NCBI RefSeq assembly: GCF_034314045.1
Contig: NZ_JAVIWL010000001.1
Coordinates: 1,240,001-1,304,000 of the forward strand
Length of the DNA: 64,000 nt
Direction of reading: 5' to 3'
From: Glaciimonas sp. CA11.2
Lineage (GTDB): Bacteria > Pseudomonadota > Gammaproteobacteria > Burkholderiales > Burkholderiaceae_D
The first letter of the stretch is position 1, and every line of letters starts with the position of its first letter. The notes beneath the pieces are model-generated. The model was not told the DNA's origin. It was given only the letters and a program-made list of their open reading frames with translations, and did no database searches. Both the position numbers and the translations under genes were made by a program. Shown here piece by piece: positions 40,219 to 48,864 of this stretch.

Positions 40219-42474
40219 TCAGCTCCACGAGTATCTCAAACCGATCCAACCACCACGCGGTGCGCCTGGGCCGATAAATTGCTCGTTGGAGATACTGCCA
40301 CCGTCAAACGAATGCCCTGGCCCATTGAAAAAATTTTGACCGATAACGCCAAAATTTGCATATTGACGATTAAATAAATTATCTATCCGAGCAAAGATTT
40401 GCAATTGCTTGGTAAGCGAATACGTGGTGTCAAGATTAACCATTGTGTAGCCAGGAATCTTGCCGTTCGTATCCTGATTATTTTCGTCGCCACGCGCATA
40501 AACATTACTGCGGTAGACCACATTAGTACCAATGTTCCAGCTTGACGTTGGTGCATAGTCAAAGCGCAGCTTGAGGGTATTTTCTGGAATACCCGGCAAC
40601 TTGTTGCCGCGATTGACGGTGATAACACCCGCTGCACTGGCGCTTGAATTACTGGCGCTGTGCTCGTCGAAGCCGGTCTGATAGGTTGCATCGATATAGC
40701 TATAACTCGCTGTCACGCCGACTGGTCCGACCATCGTATGGGCTGCAACTTCTGCTCCTTGCCGACGGGTCTTGCCCACATTTTGAAAGTATCCGGTGCT
40801 GGCAGATGCGCCGCTGCTGCTGATAAATTGGATGTCGTTATCCAGTGCGGTTCTAAATATCGAAGCACTCCAGCTGGATACGGGACCCAATTTTCCACGT
40901 AGACCAAATTCACCCGTTCTGGCGATAACCGGCTTTAATGCAGGGTCGGCGATGAAATCGTTCGGTAACGAACAAGGAGCGTTTGGATCGGCGCAAGCCA
41001 GTTCGATCGCAGTTGGGGTGCGCATGCCTTCGTTATAGGTGGCGTAGGCAGTGATCGCCGGGCTCGGATTGTACGTCAGGCCAACGCCGGGATTAAAACG
41101 AGTAAACGTATTTTTCCCGTTCAATAATGGCTGATTACCCGTTTGATCACTAATATTCACCCGTGCATAGTTATAGCGACCAGAGCCGGTCAATGACCAT
41201 TGGTCGTTGAGCGCTAATGTATCGGAAATAAAAATGGCGAGATTGCTATTATGGGTTTTGGCGTCAGTTCCAGACATAAAGGCGTCCAGACCAATCGTAT
41301 CCCGGCTAGCAGTGAAATCAGCATCCTGTCTTGATTGCTTGAAGCGTGAATTAGCAAAATCGCCGGATACACCAACCACCAGTTGGTTATTCATGTTGCC
41401 CAGCTTACCCAAATAACTTAGTTGCGCCCCGAAACCATAACTGCCTTGGTCAATGACCGAACGGGTATTATTAGCCGGCACCGGATTATTAACGGCGTCG
41501 TAGTCCCCATTGACGTTACTACTAATATTATTGTTATGGTAGTTTTTATAATACGCATTGGTCGACAACTGCAATTTTTCATTGAAGAAGTGGCTCGCCG
41601 ACAAATTCCAAAGCTGCGCACGGTTGATGTTTTCGTCCGGGAAGGTATAGGCCTGACGGCGATTATTTAAAAATGCGCGCGGGATAGTTTGCGTACCCTG
41701 CAAGTCATTGTCAGCCGCCGTCAAACTGAGCGCTACCCTTGTGTCAGCGTCCTGATAACCGAGCTTACCGAAAAATTGCTTTACGCTACTCGGATTGTGA
41801 TCGCCCCACCCTTTATCTTTTGAGTCGTTGGCAGTCAGAAAATAATCGATATTGCCAACCGTTCCGCCCTGCTCCACTTCTACCGTCTTGCGACCGAACG
41901 ATCCACCAGAGACTTCGACCTGACCGCCCGGGTTATTTCGACCATCTTTGGTTGTGATCGCGAGCGCACCGCCGAGCGTATTTAAGCCAAATACCGGGTT
42001 CGAACCCGGCATTACTTGCAGGTTCGCAATAGCTGATTGTGGCAACAAATCCCAATTGACAACATCGCCAAACGGCTCATTGATACGCACACCGTCCTGA
42101 AACACAGAAAGACCTTGTGGCGTGCCTAAAAGTGGCGATGCGGTGAAGCCACGATAATTGACGTCGGGCTGGTACGGATTGCCTTGCGCCGAATTGATCG
42201 TGACGCTATTCAGGTTTTGCTCCAAAAATTCGGTGATATTGCCAGCGTGTTGACGCGTAATCTCTTTTCCCGCGACTGTTTGTATATTTGCGGCAACGTC
42301 GCGCAATGGCAAACCGAGGCCAGGAAGCGGCGTGGTTCCGTTAACAACAATCTCGGATAACTTCTCATCGGCTACAACTGCACCACCAGCGGCAAAAACG
42401 GGGCCTTGTAACATCAGCAGGACGCTGCCGAGTGCAAGTTCACTTGCGCCGGGTAAAGATTTCCAATGCGCCAT
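40219..42474 (-). CDS. TonB-dependent outer-membrane receptor, possible lanthanophore/metallophore receptor
   Basis: The protein has 751 residues. A signal peptide (about 1-29) is followed by the TonB-box-like LSEIVVNGT. The plug domain covers about 50-170, with QDGVRINEPFGD and GLNTLGGALAITTKDGR. A 22-strand barrel ends in the terminal aromatic SWS. The substrate cannot be read from the sequence. Context argues for a metal chelate: the operon continues with a YVTN propeller and cytochrome b561, faces a lanthanide-type quinoprotein gene, and has a sigma-54 promoter like that of pqqA. Siderophore or vitamin receptors are alternatives. Confidence 0.9.
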   Translation of the reverse strand: MAHWKSLPGASELALGSVLLMLQGPVFAAGGAVVADEKLSEIVVNGTTPLPGLGLPLRDVAANIQTVAGKEITRQHAGNITEFLEQNLNSVTINSAQGNPYQPDVNYRGFTASPLLGTPQGLSVFQDGVRINEPFGDVVNWDLLPQSAIANLQVMPGSNPVFGLNTLGGALAITTKDGRNNPGGQVEVSGGSFGRKTVEVEQGGTVGNIDYFLTANDSKDKGWGDHNPSSVKQFFGKLGYQDADTRVALSLTAADNDLQGTQTIPRAFLNNRRQAYTFPDENINRAQLWNLSASHFFNEKLQLSTNAYYKNYHNNNISSNVNGDYDAVNNPVPANNTRSVIDQGSYGFGAQLSYLGKLGNMNNQLVVGVSGDFANSRFKQSRQDADFTASRDTIGLDAFMSGTDAKTHNSNLAIFISDTLALNDQWSLTGSGRYNYARVNISDQTGNQPLLNGKNTFTRFNPGVGLTYNPSPAITAYATYNEGMRTPTAIELACADPNAPCSLPNDFIADPALKPVIARTGEFGLRGKLGPVSSWSASIFRTALDNDIQFISSSGASASTGYFQNVGKTRRQGAEVAAHTMVGPVGVTASYSYIDATYQTGFDEHSASNSSASAAGVITVNRGNKLPGIPENTLKLRFDYAPTSSWNIGTNVVYRSNVYARGDENNQDTNGKIPGYTMVNLDTTYSLTKQLQIFARIDNLFNRQYANFGVIGQNFFNGPGHSFDGGSISNEQFIGPGAPRGGWIGLRYSWS

Positions 42475-42555
42475 CTTTTAATCTCCTATTTGTCTTTTTT
42501 TTAGTTGTGTTTTCGACCCACAATTGTATAACGTGAGCCAACAATCATTCTTTTA

Positions 42556-42571
42556 TGCAATATCCATGCCG
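42556..42571 (-). promoter_or_regulatory. Sigma-54 promoter for the TonB receptor operon
   Basis: The minus strand reads CGGCATGGATATTGCA. This matches the -24/-12 consensus TGGCACG-N4-TTGCA at all key positions (GG and GC exactly ten bases apart), with differences only at the first T and at C6. The predicted transcript start is about 70 bases before the receptor ATG. Confidence 0.7.
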
Positions 42572-42683
42572 ACCAGATAACGTTCGGCAGAAAAGCTTCA
42601 TAACGGTGAAGTGGGGGATACTGCTGGGCTAAGCAAAAGTATTCAAAAAAAAGCAACACTTTCAATCGCGTACCCCATCTTCA

Positions 42684-42712
42684 TTACGTGACTAATACGT
42701 GACACATTAGTC
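42684..42712. promoter_or_regulatory. Upstream activator-type element of the TonB receptor promoter
   Basis: TTACGTG-N5-TACGTG lies at 42684-42701, so TACGTG recurs with an 11-base period. An overlapping inverted repeat GACTAAT-N9-ATTAGTC occupies 42690-42712. It is 114 bases upstream of the -24 element, a usual distance for a sigma-54 activator site. The same spaced motif occurs before pqqA. Confidence 0.55.
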
Positions 42713-42820
42713 GGTAAAAAATGTGGAATGCGCGTTGGATACGGAAGAACTGCGCTGCGCTCAAGAAGTATTGGAACGCCAATACTTCCGGTAATGCGTA
42801 CGCAACCCAATGAGAGTTGT

Positions 42821-43495
42821 TTACAGTGGTTTTAGCAGTTTGACGACATCCAGCTGGCTATTTTCATCTGCCATCTGCAATGCGGTTTTGCCACGGTTGT
42901 CGACCATGTTCACGTCTGCACCCTGATCCAGCAGTGCTTGAACCGTCGCTAGGTGACCGGCACCGCTAGCCCACATCAGCGCGGTAAGCCCGTTTGGATA
43001 CACTGTATTAACTTTAATGCCGCTGGTAGCGCCGGTCTTTAACAGCATGTTTACGATCTCGGTCTGTCCGGTACCGGCCGCGTAGACCATGGCGGGTTTG
43101 TGCATTTGATCGACCGCATTGACGTCGGCTTTTTTGTCGATCAAAATCTGCGCCATGGCAGGCCGACCATAATAAGCGACAGCCATTAAAGGCGTCACCC
43201 GCGCAACGTTTGCCAGATTAACGTCCGCCCCGCGCTCTATCAGCATTAGAAGGATGTCCGTTTGTCCGTTTTTGATGGCACTCATCAATAGCGAGTCGCC
43301 GATTCTATTGCGCGTATTGGGCGATGCCCCAAGTTCGATAAACTCTTTGAACGTTTTTGCATTTCCGCTTCGAGCGGCAGCTAAAGCCTGGCGATTCAAG
43401 TCCACTTGCTCGTCGTTGGCATGGACGGCGTTCAGCCATCCCGATCCTAGTATTAAAAAAATGATTGAAAAAGTGATTGATCGAACTACGCGCAT
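42821..43495 (-). CDS. Periplasmic ankyrin-repeat protein
   Basis: This 224-residue protein has a signal peptide (about 1-26, ending NAVHAND). About five to six ankyrin repeats follow, with typical segments such as GDSLLMSAIKNGQTDILLMLIERGADVN (partly quoted) and GLTALMWASGAGHLATVQALLDQGADVN. Ankyrin repeats bind other proteins. The gene is divergent from the lanthanide-type alcohol dehydrogenase, and exported ankyrin proteins are often encoded beside such enzymes. A role in maturation or partner binding is inference. It has its own promoter region; no sigma-54 site was found there. Confidence 0.88.
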   Translation of the reverse strand: MRVVRSITFSIIFLILGSGWLNAVHANDEQVDLNRQALAAARSGNAKTFKEFIELGASPNTRNRIGDSLLMSAIKNGQTDILLMLIERGADVNLANVARVTPLMAVAYYGRPAMAQILIDKKADVNAVDQMHKPAMVYAAGTGQTEIVNMLLKTGATSGIKVNTVYPNGLTALMWASGAGHLATVQALLDQGADVNMVDNRGKTALQMADENSQLDVVKLLKPL

Positions 43496-43720
43496 GTTTT
43501 GTTCCTGTTAGTTGTATCGGATGCATAGAATTTAGCTATTAAGCTCATCATTCTATTTTTAATACATTGCAATATGAAATAGGGATATTATGCCAAAACA
43601 GAATTAAGAACTAGGCAAATCACTGTCTGTTTTTTGATACTCAAAATGTTTTAACAAAAAAAAAGCATAATCAAAAGTAAAAATTTGTGTTGCATAGGCA
43701 ACCTTACCAAGGGGATAGTA

Positions 43721-45445
43721 ATGCGTATTTCAAGTTATAAAACAATAGGGCAATTCGCTCTGGCAGCAAGCATGATAGTTGCCGCAGGAATGTCCAGCGG
43801 GCAAGAAACCGAAGGCGGTGCCGGTATTAAAATACAGCCAATGTCGCAAGCGCTGGCTCCCGTCAGCCAAGCGATGCTGGATGGTGCTGCTAAAGACAGC
43901 AAAAACTGGTTGCACACGAATGGCGACTACGGCCAGACGCGCTTTTATCCATCTGCGCAAATCAATTCGAAAAACGTTGCAACACTGAAGCCTAAATTTA
44001 TTTTCCAGACTGCTGTTGTTGAGTCGATGGAAACTGCGCCAATTGTGGTCAATGGCGTCATGTTTCTGACCACCGCCTATAACCACGTGTACGCAGTTGA
44101 TGCAGTCACCGGTCAGGAATTCTGGCATTTCAAACATAAGATGGGGCCAGTGACGACGTTCTGTTGCGGTCCAAACAATCGCGGCGTCGCGGTCTCAGAC
44201 GGTAAGCTCTATATGGGCACACTAGACTCCAAGCTAATTGCGCTGGACACCAAGACCGGTAAGCTATTGTGGGAAACTGAAATCGCTGATCCTGAAAAAG
44301 GCTATAGCGAAACAATGGCACCAACTGTTATCGACGGTAAAGTCCTGATCGGCACAAACGGTGGTGAATATGGTATCCGTGGCTTCGTCAAAGCATTCGA
44401 TACTAATACCGGCAAGCTGGTCTGGACGTTCTACACCATTCCAGAAAAAGGTCATGAAGGCGTATGGGCGAAAAACGACGCAACCGGCCGTGATATGCAC
44501 CGTGACATCGCTGCTGAAAAAGTCGCGTTTGCCAAGAAATCCAACTTCCATGAAACCTTGGGCGGCGGTGTCTGGACTACTCCGGCAATTGATCGCGCCA
44601 CTAAGACGGTGTACTTCGTAGTCGGCAATCCATCGCCTGACCTATACGGTGCAGAGCGCCCTGGCGACAACTTGTATACTGATTCACTGGTCGCCATCGA
44701 CCTTGATACCGGTGCATACAAATGGCATTTCCAGTACATCGCGCACGACGTATGGGATCTGGATGCTGTAAGCCCACCGATTCTGGTCGATGTTAAAGAC
44801 AAGAGCGGCAAGATGATTCCTGCAATCGTACACGCTGGCAAAACTGGTCACGTCTACGTGCATGATCGTCGCGACGGTAGTTTGATTCGTTTTTCAGATG
44901 CGATGATTCCACAAGAAAACATGTGGACTTTGCCTACTGCAACCGGTGCACGCATGTTGCCGGGCGCAAATGGTGGTGTTGAATGGTCGCCAATGGCCTA
45001 CAACGCAGGTGCACGTTTGACCTATGCGCTGAACCTGAATCAACCGATGACTTATCAGGTTGATGGATCGAACTATCCAAACGGCAAGCTATGGCTTGGC
45101 GGCGCGTTCAAAAACGCAGCTGGCGAAGAGCAATCGGGTAACGTAACGGCTGTGAATATCGATACCGGCAAGATCGCATGGCAAGCAAAAACCGACCAAC
45201 CAATGATCGGTGGCGCGTTGGCAACTGCTGGCAATCTGGTGTTTGCAGGCGAAGGTAATGGCTGGTTCAAGGCCTACGACGCAAAAACCGGCAAACTGCT
45301 CTGGAAGTTCCAGTGCGGCGCGGGCGTGAATGCACCACCAGTATCGTACTCAGTCAACGGTAAGCAATACATCGCCGTTGCTGCAGGCGGTAATTCACAA
45401 ATGGATTTCAAACGCGGCAATAGTATTTTTGTGTTTGGTCTGTAA
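43721..45445 (+). CDS. PQQ-dependent alcohol dehydrogenase of the lanthanide type
   Basis: The ATG at 43721 with AAGGGG before it gives 574 residues with a signal peptide (about 1-27). An in-frame TTG at 43685 is rejected. The eight-bladed quinoprotein propeller has the vicinal disulfide C148-C149 ([10 protein letters not shown]), metal ligands E216 (GGEYG) and N303, and the catalytic base D346. D348, two residues later (HDVWDLDAV), is the extra aspartate diagnostic of lanthanide coordination in XoxF, ExaF and PedH. There is no fused heme domain, so electrons should go to the diheme cytochrome encoded downstream. It is only distantly similar to XoxF in this window. The substrate (methanol, ethanol or larger alcohols) is open. 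Confidence 0.92.
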   Translation: MRISSYKTIGQFALAASMIVAAGMSSGQETEGGAGIKIQPMSQALAPVSQAMLDGAAKDSKNWLHTNGDYGQTRFYPSAQINSKNVATLKPKFIFQTAVVESMETAPIVVNGVMFLTTAYNHVYAVDAVTGQEFWHFKHKMGPVTTFCCGPNNRGVAVSDGKLYMGTLDSKLIALDTKTGKLLWETEIADPEKGYSETMAPTVIDGKVLIGTNGGEYGIRGFVKAFDTNTGKLVWTFYTIPEKGHEGVWAKNDATGRDMHRDIAAEKVAFAKKSNFHETLGGGVWTTPAIDRATKTVYFVVGNPSPDLYGAERPGDNLYTDSLVAIDLDTGAYKWHFQYIAHDVWDLDAVSPPILVDVKDKSGKMIPAIVHAGKTGHVYVHDRRDGSLIRFSDAMIPQENMWTLPTATGARMLPGANGGVEWSPMAYNAGARLTYALNLNQPMTYQVDGSNYPNGKLWLGGAFKNAAGEEQSGNVTAVNIDTGKIAWQAKTDQPMIGGALATAGNLVFAGEGNGWFKAYDAKTGKLLWKFQCGAGVNAPPVSYSVNGKQYIAVAAGGNSQMDFKRGNSIFVFGL

Positions 45446-45467
45446 TCTGTGATCTGTAACAGGCATT

Positions 45468-45483
45468 AGGCACGACAATTGCT
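45468..45483 (+). promoter_or_regulatory. Sigma-54 promoter for the diheme cytochrome c gene
   Basis: AGGCACGACAATTGCT differs from the consensus TGGCACG-N4-TTGCW only at the first base. GG and GC are exactly ten bases apart. It lies between the dehydrogenase stop codon and the cytochrome start, with a predicted transcript start near 45494. Confidence 0.75.
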
Positions 45484-45499
45484 GTTGAATAACGGAAAT

Positions 45500-45530
45500 A
45501 GAGACCGCATCCACCCCTGGCCCGGTCTCT
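45500..45530 (+). terminator. Hairpin with short T-run before the cytochrome c gene
   Basis: AGAGACCG and CGGTCTCT form a perfect eight-base-pair stem with a 15-base loop, followed by TTTCCTT. It is downstream of the dehydrogenase gene and just inside the leader predicted from the sigma-54 promoter. It may end the dehydrogenase transcript or attenuate the cytochrome transcript. Confidence 0.55.
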
Positions 45531-45565
45531 TTTCCTTCTACAAGATCATTTTGGATACGAAACAC

Positions 45566-46141
45566 ATGAAAGCTTCCCATATAATTTTTGCGGTGTTGAC
45601 CACGCTTTCCATTCAGAGTCACGCCGTTGATATCGAAGCGGGTAAGAAAAAAGCCGAGACCTGCATGGCCTGTCATGGAGCAGGCGGCAATTCGGTTATG
45701 CCTCTGATTCCAGTGCTTGCAGGACAAAATGCGCGTTACTTGTATCTGGAACTACGAGATTTTAAAGAGGGTGCGCGTGTGAACCCGATGATGAGCCCAA
45801 TGGCGGCAAATCTATCGAAGGAAGACATGCAGGATTTGGCAGCCTATTTTGCGGCGCAAACACCGACAGCGATTAAATTCACCGCTGATCCGGCTCGGGT
45901 AAAACTGGGTTTTGCCAAAGCAGAACAGGTGTTGTGTTCCATGTGTCACTTGGGCGGAATGAAAGGACAAAATGAAATTCCAAAACTGTCCGGACAGCAC
46001 TATGAATACATAGTGAAGCAATTGACGGATTTCAGAGCACGCAATCGCACCAATGATGCGGGCAATATGACGGCCGTAAGCAAGAACCTGACCGACGATG
46101 ACATCATCAACCTGTCGCAGTACATTGCTAATATCAACTAG
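45566..46141 (+). CDS. Diheme c-type cytochrome (c4-like)
   Basis: The ATG at 45566 gives 191 residues with a short signal peptide (about 1-20). Two CxxCH heme sites are present, C33-H37 (CMACH) and C124-H128 (CSMCH), each followed by Met-containing segments that can ligate the heme. The two similar halves are typical of cytochrome c4 proteins. It lies downstream of the lanthanide-type dehydrogenase and probably accepts its electrons in the periplasm. It has its own sigma-54 type promoter. An upstream in-frame TTG at 45479 would remove the signal peptide position and is rejected. Confidence 0.92.
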   Translation: MKASHIIFAVLTTLSIQSHAVDIEAGKKKAETCMACHGAGGNSVMPLIPVLAGQNARYLYLELRDFKEGARVNPMMSPMAANLSKEDMQDLAAYFAAQTPTAIKFTADPARVKLGFAKAEQVLCSMCHLGGMKGQNEIPKLSGQHYEYIVKQLTDFRARNRTNDAGNMTAVSKNLTDDDIINLSQYIANIN

Positions 46142-46346
46142 GAATCGTCGATCGGCCGGTTAAGATCGACAACATTGTTTATAAAACCATTCGAGACGGC
46201 GGAACTGCCAATCGCCTGACTGTAAGATGGTCGAATAGTGTCATGTTTCTGGTCCGATAATTGAACAGTTGGCGCAACGACTGTGTCAATTTCGAACATA
46301 TGAATATTATTTGTGCGCAATTGAATAACCACTTGTTGTCATATCG

Positions 46347-46364
46347 TTACGTGTTAATTACGCG
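46347..46364 (+). promoter_or_regulatory. Upstream activator-type element of the pqqA promoter
   Basis: TTACGTG-TTAAT-TACGCG has the same half-sites and the same five-base spacing as TTACGTG-ACTAA-TACGTG before the TonB receptor operon. It lies 132 bases upstream of the -24 element. Shared sequence, spacing and position suggest one enhancer-binding protein for both promoters. Confidence 0.5.
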
Positions 46365-46494
46365 TATTCGATACAGTTTGAGACAATACCGTACCGTATC
46401 AAATAGGCGAGCAGTTTAACTCCTATTGATAACATTTACGCAAGACTAGTGATATCAGACAATCACCGATTTCTGCTAGAAGGAACAAAGTTTT

Positions 46495-46510
46495 GGGCAT
46501 GAAAATTGCT
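46495..46510 (+). promoter_or_regulatory. Sigma-54 promoter of the pqq operon
   Basis: GGGCATGAAAATTGCT matches TGGCACG-N4-TTGCW, with GG and GC exactly ten bases apart. Only the first base and C6 differ. The predicted start near 46521 leaves a leader of about 110 bases before pqqA. Confidence 0.75.
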
Positions 46511-46629
46511 CTAAATTTAGATGATTGCCTTAATATCAGCGTCCCGCTGAGAGTGAATGGAATAAAGTTTTACCGTAGCAACCACAGTAGCAACCCGTAG
46601 TATTTTTTAATAACAACTGGAGATTAAAC

Positions 46630-46704
46630 ATGAACTGGACTACACCTGCTTTTACAGATATGCGTTTTGGCTTTGAAATCACGATGTACATTGCAAATCG
46701 TTAA
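46630..46704 (+). CDS. pqqA: PQQ precursor peptide PqqA
   Basis: This 24-residue peptide reads [15 protein letters not shown] then EITMYIANR. The Glu16 and Tyr20 of the E-x-x-x-Y motif are the residues cross-linked by PqqE and become the PQQ backbone. The length and sequence are canonical for PqqA. A GGAG Shine-Dalgarno precedes the ATG. It is the first gene of pqqABCDE and is separated from pqqB by 166 bases with a strong hairpin. Confidence 0.97.
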   Translation: MNWTTPAFTDMRFGFEITMYIANR

Positions 46705-46728
46705 TTGAGCCTTGCAACTTAGGCTTTG

Positions 46729-46752
46729 CGGCGATTGTTAACGCAATCGCCG
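46729..46752 (+). terminator. Hairpin between pqqA and pqqB (likely attenuator)
   Basis: CGGCGATTG and CAATCGCCG form a perfect nine-base-pair stem around TTAACG, followed by TTCTTC. This is a weak terminator-like structure. It would let many transcripts end after pqqA, giving excess precursor peptide over the enzymes, as reported for pqq operons in other bacteria. Confidence 0.65.
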
Positions 46753-46870
46753 TTCTTCACCCCAACTTTGTATTACTTTGTATTGCATAGTACGTATCAC
46801 CAGCATCAAGACAGCCAATTTAGCTATTGAATTGCTTCCCTATTAAATCCTCGCTTAATACCTTCTCCAC

Positions 46871-47797
46871 ATGAAAATCATCGTATTAGGTTCGGCAGCT
46901 GGTGGTGGTTTCCCGCAATGGAATTGCAATTGCCATAATTGCAACGGCCTGCGTAACGGCACCATCAACGCAACAGCGCGTACGCAATCTTCGATTGCTG
47001 TCTCAGCCAACGATACCGATTGGGTATTGATCAACGCATCACCCGATATACTGACTCAAATTCGCAACACACCAGCGCTACAACCGAACCGTCACAAACG
47101 TGATTCCGGTATTGCAGCGGTGGTGTTGATGGATGCACAAATCGACCATGTCACCGGATTATTGATGCTGCGCGAGGGCAAGCAGCTACCCATTTATTGC
47201 ACACCATCTGTCTGGGACGACCTCACGACAGGACTGCCGTTAATGCATGTGTTGTCGCATTACTGCGGCGTCCAATGGCATCCATTGCCAACCAATAATC
47301 AGTTCACGCACTACCCAGCGATACAAATTCCAGGCATCGAAGGTATTAGCTTTACGCCGCTGCCACTCAAAAGCAAAGCACCGCCTTATTCCCCGCATCG
47401 CGAGCAACCGCAAGTAGGTGACAATATCGGGCTGTTGATCGAAGAGATCGCTACCGGGAAAAAATTGTTTTACGCACCCGGTTTGGGCCAGCTGGAACCA
47501 CACATCAAGGCGGCGATGCATAGCGCAGATTGCGTATTGGTCGATGGCACTTTATGGACAGAAGACGAAATGATCACGCTGGGATTTTCTAAAAAGAAAT
47601 CAGCTGATATGGGTCATTTGCCGCAATCCGGTCCCGGCGGCATGATTGAAGTGCTGGATGCTATCGGAGCGCCCCGCAAAATTCTGATTCACATTAACAA
47701 TACCAATCCTATTCTGGATGCAGACTCGCATCAGCGCGCAACTTTAACGCAACACGGAATCGAAGTGGCATTTGACGGTATGGAGATTACGCTATGA
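46871..47797 (+). CDS. pqqB: PQQ biosynthesis protein PqqB
   Basis: This 308-residue metallo-beta-lactamase-fold protein begins [20 protein letters not shown], with the CNC-x2-C zinc-knuckle (WNCNCHNC). The sequence [16 protein letters not shown] carries the partial HxHxDH-like metal site of PqqB. PqqB is proposed to hydroxylate the tyrosine of the processed PqqA. The stop overlaps the pqqC start in an ATGA arrangement. The length and motifs match the family. Confidence 0.97.
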   Translation: MKIIVLGSAAGGGFPQWNCNCHNCNGLRNGTINATARTQSSIAVSANDTDWVLINASPDILTQIRNTPALQPNRHKRDSGIAAVVLMDAQIDHVTGLLMLREGKQLPIYCTPSVWDDLTTGLPLMHVLSHYCGVQWHPLPTNNQFTHYPAIQIPGIEGISFTPLPLKSKAPPYSPHREQPQVGDNIGLLIEEIATGKKLFYAPGLGQLEPHIKAAMHSADCVLVDGTLWTEDEMITLGFSKKKSADMGHLPQSGPGGMIEVLDAIGAPRKILIHINNTNPILDADSHQRATLTQHGIEVAFDGMEITL

Positions 47798-48525
47798 ACG
47801 CCAACACGCGAGAAGCCACTGCGGCAATAGTCGCAGCGCCCTGGAACCGTACAGAATTCGAAGCGCAATTACGCGCCAAAGGTGCTGGATACCATATTCA
47901 TCATCCGTTCAACGTCAAGATGACCAACGGCGAATTATCCAACGATCAGATCCGCGGATGGGTCGCCAATCGGTTCTATTATCAGATCATCATTCCGCAA
48001 AAAGACGGCGCAATTATTTCAAATTGCGATGATCGCGAAACCCGACGTAAATGGGTATTGCGGATACTTGATCATGATGGATGGGAAGAGAATGAAGGCG
48101 GCATCGAAGCATGGACCGCGCTTGGCGAAGCGGTTGGCATTTCACGCGAAGATCTGTGGTCGTTGAAATATGTGGTTCCGGGCGTGCGTTTTGCGGTGGA
48201 CGCTTATCTCAACTTTGCCCGCCGATCACCATGGCAAGAGGCGGTATGCTCTTCGCTGACAGAGATGTTTGCGCCGAAAATCCACAAGGACCGGTTAGCA
48301 AATTGGCCGCAACACTATCCATGGATAGAAACGACTGGTCTGCAATATTTCCGTAGCCGGATTTCGCTGGCCGAACGCGATGTCGAGCATGGGCTTGAAG
48401 TCACGCTAGATCATTTTACTACCCGCGTGCAGCAAGATCGTGCGCTGGATATTTTGCAGCTGAAGCTCGACATTTTATGGTCAATGCTGGACGCGATTGA
48501 TAAAGCCTATCCATCACTGCCTTGA
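47794..48525 (+). CDS. pqqC: Pyrroloquinoline-quinone synthase PqqC
   Basis: This 243-residue all-helical protein carries out the final cofactor-free ring closure and eight-electron oxidation to PQQ. Recognisable segments are [37 protein letters not shown] (partly quoted) and a C-terminal [12 protein letters not shown]. Active-site His, Tyr and Arg residues are retained in these blocks. It overlaps pqqB by four bases and is followed by pqqD after 70 bases. Confidence 0.97.
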   Translation: MNANTREATAAIVAAPWNRTEFEAQLRAKGAGYHIHHPFNVKMTNGELSNDQIRGWVANRFYYQIIIPQKDGAIISNCDDRETRRKWVLRILDHDGWEENEGGIEAWTALGEAVGISREDLWSLKYVVPGVRFAVDAYLNFARRSPWQEAVCSSLTEMFAPKIHKDRLANWPQHYPWIETTGLQYFRSRISLAERDVEHGLEVTLDHFTTRVQQDRALDILQLKLDILWSMLDAIDKAYPSLP

Positions 48526-48595
48526 TTTCCGTAAAAATATATCGGCAGTCAATCCAACCGATTAAGCAACCTCTGTCATCACCATTGATATCACT

Positions 48596-48859
48596 ATGAA
48601 CACTTTTCCCGAGAAGCCAAAGTTATCCAAACTGTTTCGATTGCAATGGGAAGAGGCGCAGAACAACTATGTGTTGTTGTACCCGGAAGGCATGGTGAAG
48701 CTGAATCAAAGCGCTGCCGAAATATTGAAGCGGTGCGATGGTGAGCGTGATTGTGCCGCTATTGTCAGCGATCTGGAGACAACTTTCGGCATGCAAAATC
48801 TGCTTGCCGATGTAGAAAGCTTTTTACATACAGCTGATGCACAAGGCTGGATAAGGTGA
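48596..48859 (+). CDS. pqqD: PqqA-binding chaperone PqqD
   Basis: This 87-residue RRE-domain protein contains the blocks [24 protein letters not shown] (partly quoted), [11 protein letters not shown] and a C-terminal amphipathic helix. PqqD binds the PqqA peptide and presents it to the radical SAM enzyme PqqE. Its stop codon is embedded in the Shine-Dalgarno region of pqqE, so the two are coupled. Confidence 0.95.
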   Translation: MNTFPEKPKLSKLFRLQWEEAQNNYVLLYPEGMVKLNQSAAEILKRCDGERDCAAIVSDLETTFGMQNLLADVESFLHTADAQGWIR

Positions 48860-48864
48860 TCAAC

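Larger units (their letters stand above)
42475..42820 (-). other. Intergenic region upstream of the TonB receptor operon
   Basis: These 346 bases hold no gene. They contain a sigma-54 type promoter (42556-42571) and an upstream repeat element (42684-42712), listed separately. The rest towards the ankyrin gene shows nothing clear. Confidence 0.6.
46142..46629 (+). other. Non-coding region upstream of pqqA
   Basis: These 488 bases contain no gene that I can support. They hold the upstream element 46347-46364 and the sigma-54 promoter 46495-46510. They also hold an imperfect inverted repeat GATACAGT / ACCGTATC around 46369-46399. Confidence 0.6.

Noticed and set aside
43685..43720. Upstream TTG start for the first quinoprotein dehydrogenase
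   Set aside because: It would place a cysteine-containing stretch before a good signal peptide, whereas ATG 43721 has AAGGGG at proper spacing.
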